The translations under genes and the position numbers were made by a program. A model generated the notes under the pieces. It was not told the DNA's origin. It saw only the letters and a list, made by a program, of their open reading frames with translations, and searched no databases. From Clavibacter michiganensis (GTDB lineage: Bacteria > Actinomycetota > Actinomycetes > Actinomycetales > Microbacteriaceae), in NCBI GenBank assembly GCA_002150995.1, contig MDHJ01000001.1:620001-684000 (forward strand): a DNA stretch of 64,000 nucleotides, given 5' to 3'. Below are positions 61,389 to 64,000 of the stretch, one piece after another. Each line of letters begins with the position of its first letter. Position 1 is the first letter of the stretch.

Positions 61389-62563
61389 GCGTCCTCCTTC
61401 CTGCGGTGGCGGATGAGGAGCGCGCCGATGGCGGCGCTCAGGACGAGCTCGCTGGCGAGCGTGACGCCGGCGAGGAGGGCGGGGCCGGCGGTGAGCGCGG
61501 CGACGAGCGTGAGGACCACGGCGACGACGCCCGTGACGATCGTGGCGGTGAGCCGCACCCGGATGAGGCCCGAGCCCATCGCGTAGGCCATGAGCGCGTA
61601 GTTGCCGAACTTCGGGGCGACCGAGAGCAGGATCACGAGGAAGACCAGCTGGTCGAACGCGTCGCCGCCGAAGACCTGCTCGACGGGCTCGCGGAGGAGC
61701 GCGATGATCCCGGCGAGCACCAGGCCGCCGAGCGCGAACCGCCACCAGTAGGCGCGGGCCGGACGGGCGGCGGCGCGGATGCGGGGGATCAGCTGCTGCG
61801 AGAGCGTGGCCGGCACGACCTCGAGGGGCTGCACGACGCGGTAGGCGAGCGCGAGCGGCGTGACGGCGTCGACCCCGAGGATCGCCGTGCCGAGCACCAG
61901 CGGCGCCTGCGAGTAGAGGGCGCTCAGCGAGCCGGACAGGCCGAACTCGAGGATCTGGGGGAACACGCGCACCGGCTCGTCGCTCGTCGTCGCGAGGTCG
62001 CGGCGCACCGTGATCCAGGTGCCGGCGGTCACGACGAGGGACACCAGCGGGAAGGCGAGCAGCACGAGGATCTCGGGCAGGACCACCGCGACGACGAGCG
62101 GCACGGCCTTCAGCACGACGAGCGCGAGGTCGGGGAACGCGTAGGAGGCGTCGCGGCGGCCGACCAGCAGGGGCGCGCGGATGGTGCGGGTGAGCGAGTC
62201 GAGCACCTGGCTGACGCCGAGGGCGACGAGCACGAGGACGGCCTCGCCGGGGATCGTCGTGGCCGCGGCGACCGTGAGGACGACGGCGATGGCCGCGCCC
62301 AGCGAGCCGAGACCCGCGTGGAACGCGACCGCGCGCGCGTGCACGCCCCGGGTGAGGCGCGTGCGCGGCAGCGACAGGAGGAAGTTCGCCGCCCCCGAGT
62401 CCGTGATGATCGCGAACGAGCTCAGCAGCGCGAATCCCGTGACGAGCGCGTTGCCCGCGGACCCGTCCGACAGGCGCGTGAGGACCACGAGCAGCACCAG
62501 CTGGAGCACGCGCGTGAGCCCTGCCGCACCCGTGGGGAGCAGCAGCCCGAGACGACGGATCAT
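61385..62563 (-). CDS. Wzx-type polysaccharide flippase
   Basis: 392 residues, about twelve TM helices, including RVLQLVLLVVLTRLSDGSAG, SQVLDSLTRTIRAPLLVGRR and LALAYRVVQPLEVVPATLSQ, a pattern of the MATE/MVF-like RfbX family. It moves lipid-linked repeat units across the membrane for the polymerase. Ends are joined to the glycosyltransferase and the pyruvyl transferase genes by ATGA overlaps. Confidence 0.86.
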   Translation of the reverse strand: MIRRLGLLLPTGAAGLTRVLQLVLLVVLTRLSDGSAGNALVTGFALLSSFAIITDSGAANFLLSLPRTRLTRGVHARAVAFHAGLGSLGAAIAVVLTVAAATTIPGEAVLVLVALGVSQVLDSLTRTIRAPLLVGRRDASYAFPDLALVVLKAVPLVVAVVLPEILVLLAFPLVSLVVTAGTWITVRRDLATTSDEPVRVFPQILEFGLSGSLSALYSQAPLVLGTAILGVDAVTPLALAYRVVQPLEVVPATLSQQLIPRIRAAARPARAYWWRFALGGLVLAGIIALLREPVEQVFGGDAFDQLVFLVILLSVAPKFGNYALMAYAMGSGLIRVRLTATIVTGVVAVVLTLVAALTAGPALLAGVTLASELVLSAAIGALLIRHRRKEDA

Positions 62564-63606
62564 CGCGTCCCGATGCTCTGGTAGGCGTCGTGGACGGTGC
62601 GGGCGCTCGTGCGCCAGTCGAAGCGGGACGTGACGGCGCGGCGGATGCGGTCCGCCTCCTCCTCGTCGAGCGGCGGCGCGGCGGCGAGCCGGGCGAGGGC
62701 CTCCGTGATCGCGGAGACGTCGCCGGGGGAGAAGTAGTCGGCGTCGGCGCCGCAGATCCAGTGGAAGACGGGGATGTCGGAGACCGCGAGCCGCGCGCCG
62801 GCGACCATCGCCTCCACGAGCGGCAGGCCGAAGCCCTCGGCGAGGCTCGGGAAGACGACTCCGCGGGAGGCCGCGTAGAGCACGGCGAGCTCGTCGTCGG
62901 TCACGTACCCGGCCAGCCTGATGTCGTCGGACTCCGCCATGTCGACGTCGCCGAAGACGGCGCTCTTCGCGCCGACGAGCACGAGGGGCGCCGCGGCCCG
63001 GGTCTCCTCGGGCAGGGCGAGGTAGGCCTCGGAGAGGCGCTTCAGGTTCTTGCGCGGGTCCATGCTGCCGACCGCGAGCAGGTACCCGCCGTCGGTCACG
63101 CCGAACTTGGCGAGCACGCGGGCGCGCTCGTCGGCGCCGCGCGGCTCCCCGAACACGGGGCTCGGCGCGTTGGGCGCCACCACGACGGGCGCGCTGGAGA
63201 GGCCGAGCTCGCGCACCTGCTCCGCGACGGGCTCGCTGACCGTGACGATGACGCGGGCGTCGCGCAGGTTCGCCTTCAGCAGCGGGACGTGCGTCACGAC
63301 GTACTCGCGGCTGTACCACTCGGGGTTCGTGAGCACGAAGAGGTCGTGCACGACCACGATGTGGCGGCGGTGCACGAGCGGCGCACGGCTCGTGAGCGAC
63401 AGGAGCACGTCCTGGCGGGTGATCCAGGGGAGCGTCGTCTGCACCCAGAGCCAGCTGCGGGCCCCGGAGGACGCGATGCGCTCCGAGGGCGTGGCGCGCG
63501 TGACGCCCTTCTGGCCCTCGAGCGCGCGGGCGATCTCGACCGCGTAGCGCTGCTGCCCGGTGATCCGCTGCCCCGCGTAGGCCTCGTTGACGACGAGCCG
63601 GCGCAT
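62560..63606 (-). CDS. Glycosyltransferase family 4 (mannosyl/rhamnosyl-type)
   Basis: 348 residues. GT-B fold with RITGQQRYAVEIARALEGQK at the N-terminus, HDLFVLTNPEWYSREYVVTH, the donor-binding VGSMDPRKNLKRLSEAYLAL, DDELAVLYAASRGVVFPSLA and EGFGLPLVEAMVAGARLAVS with the catalytic E-x7-E. It adds one sugar to the lipid-linked repeat. It overlaps both neighbours by 4 and 1 bp or so. Confidence 0.92.
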   Translation of the reverse strand: MRRLVVNEAYAGQRITGQQRYAVEIARALEGQKGVTRATPSERIASSGARSWLWVQTTLPWITRQDVLLSLTSRAPLVHRRHIVVVHDLFVLTNPEWYSREYVVTHVPLLKANLRDARVIVTVSEPVAEQVRELGLSSAPVVVAPNAPSPVFGEPRGADERARVLAKFGVTDGGYLLAVGSMDPRKNLKRLSEAYLALPEETRAAAPLVLVGAKSAVFGDVDMAESDDIRLAGYVTDDELAVLYAASRGVVFPSLAEGFGLPLVEAMVAGARLAVSDIPVFHWICGADADYFSPGDVSAITEALARLAAAPPLDEEEADRIRRAVTSRFDWRTSARTVHDAYQSIGTR

Positions 63607-64000
63607 CAGGCGGCCGCCCCGTCGAGACGGGCGCCGTCGTGGCGGACCCAGCCGGCCACGCGGCGCTCGAAGACGGACGCGTCGAAGTCGGCCGAGCGGC
63701 GGACGCTCGCGGCCGGGTCGAGCGCGGCGGCGCGCGCCACGGCGTCGGCGAGGCCGGGGCCCTCCCAGTCGTGGACGTGCACGCCGGTGACGCCGTCGAC
63801 GACGCTCTCGGTCGCGCCGCCGACGTCGCTGACCAGCACGCGGGCGCCCGCGGCCATGGCCTCGACGGGCATGATCCCGAAGTCCTCGACCGCGGGGAAC
63901 ACGTAGGCGAGCGAGCGCTGGTACAGCGTGTAGAGGAGCGCGTCCGAGGGCCGCGGGATCACGGTGACGGGCACGCGCGCGGCGGCGGCCTGCGCCTGCA
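63606..64000 (-). CDS. Glycosyltransferase family 4, truncated by window edge
   Basis: C-terminal 131 residues visible: QRSLAYVFPAVEDFGIMPVE, AMAAGARVLVSDVGGATESV (the E-x7-E retaining GT motif) and terminal FERRVAGWVRHDGARLDGAA. The upstream half lies beyond base 64000. ATGA overlap with the next glycosyltransferase gene shows it belongs to the same operon. Confidence 0.88.
   Translation of the reverse strand, partial: QAQAAAARVPVTVIPRPSDALLYTLYQRSLAYVFPAVEDFGIMPVEAMAAGARVLVSDVGGATESVVDGVTGVHVHDWEGPGLADAVARAAALDPAASVRRSADFDASVFERRVAGWVRHDGARLDGAAA

Noticed and set aside
1..64000. tRNA, rRNA, prophage, IS elements, integrase or att sites
   Set aside because: No cloverleaf, transposase, integrase or phage structural protein was recognisable on either strand. 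A dedicated tRNA and IS scan was not possible here.

Overview
The window is high-GC, gene-dense actinobacterial DNA and reads as the chromosome of a member of the Microbacteriaceae, most like Clavibacter or a close relative. This assignment is an inference from codon use, dense GTGA/ATGA start-stop overlaps, many starts sitting 5-7 nt downstream of a TANNNT box (leaderless transcripts), a DUF3151 gene before purA, and the mix of regulators and lipoproteins. I saw no rRNA, tRNA, prophage, IS transposase or CRISPR array.

Layout. 1-7.2 kb: end of a glycosyltransferase/AMP-ligase pair (possibly the tail of a Nit1C-type cluster), an adenine/adenosine deaminase, two damaged VOC proteins, an MFS transporter and a membrane-protein/winged-helix pair. 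7.3-12.6 kb: histidine phosphatase, MFS exporter with an upstream XRE regulator and a hexanucleotide repeat between them, two lipoproteins, a CMD-cupin pair and a strong terminator. 12.6-20.5 kb: redox block with two zinc alcohol dehydrogenases, carboxylesterase, flavin monooxygenase plus F420/NADP-type reductase behind a leader ORF and twin operators, SoxR with a well-formed sox box, 7Fe ferredoxin and flavin reductase. 20.5-30.7 kb: deletion scar with an ATPase 5' remnant, Tat-exported phosphoesterase-LamG protein, HD-domain protein, a TetR/degenerate ABC-like/YhgE operon and an AraC regulator. 30.7-37.2 kb: SbcCD, DUF3151 and purA. 37.3-42.5 kb: small accessory modules (MNT/HEPN-like pair, MarR/VOC pair with two perfect operators, TmrB-like kinase, BLUF photoreceptor, hydrolase, XRE/DUF2975 pair). 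43.2-46.4 kb: OmpR-type two-component system divergent from a proline-rich repeat protein. 48.7-53 kb: membrane-anchored serine hydrolase followed by a NarL-type two-component system. 53-56.7 kb: Ohr/OsmC, chorismate mutase, an ATP-grasp ligase, an EEP-family nuclease/phosphatase and a YdcF protein. 56.8-64 kb: minus-strand exopolysaccharide operon (glycosyltransferases, flippase, pyruvyl transferase, polymerase, DUF4012 protein), running off the right edge.

A dominant technical feature is that at least 14 genes carry one or two single-base indels, mostly missing G or C in short G/C runs. In every case the downstream frame continues the same protein family. This looks more like uncorrected sequencing or assembly error than true gene decay, so those genes are listed as CDS spanning the frame change.
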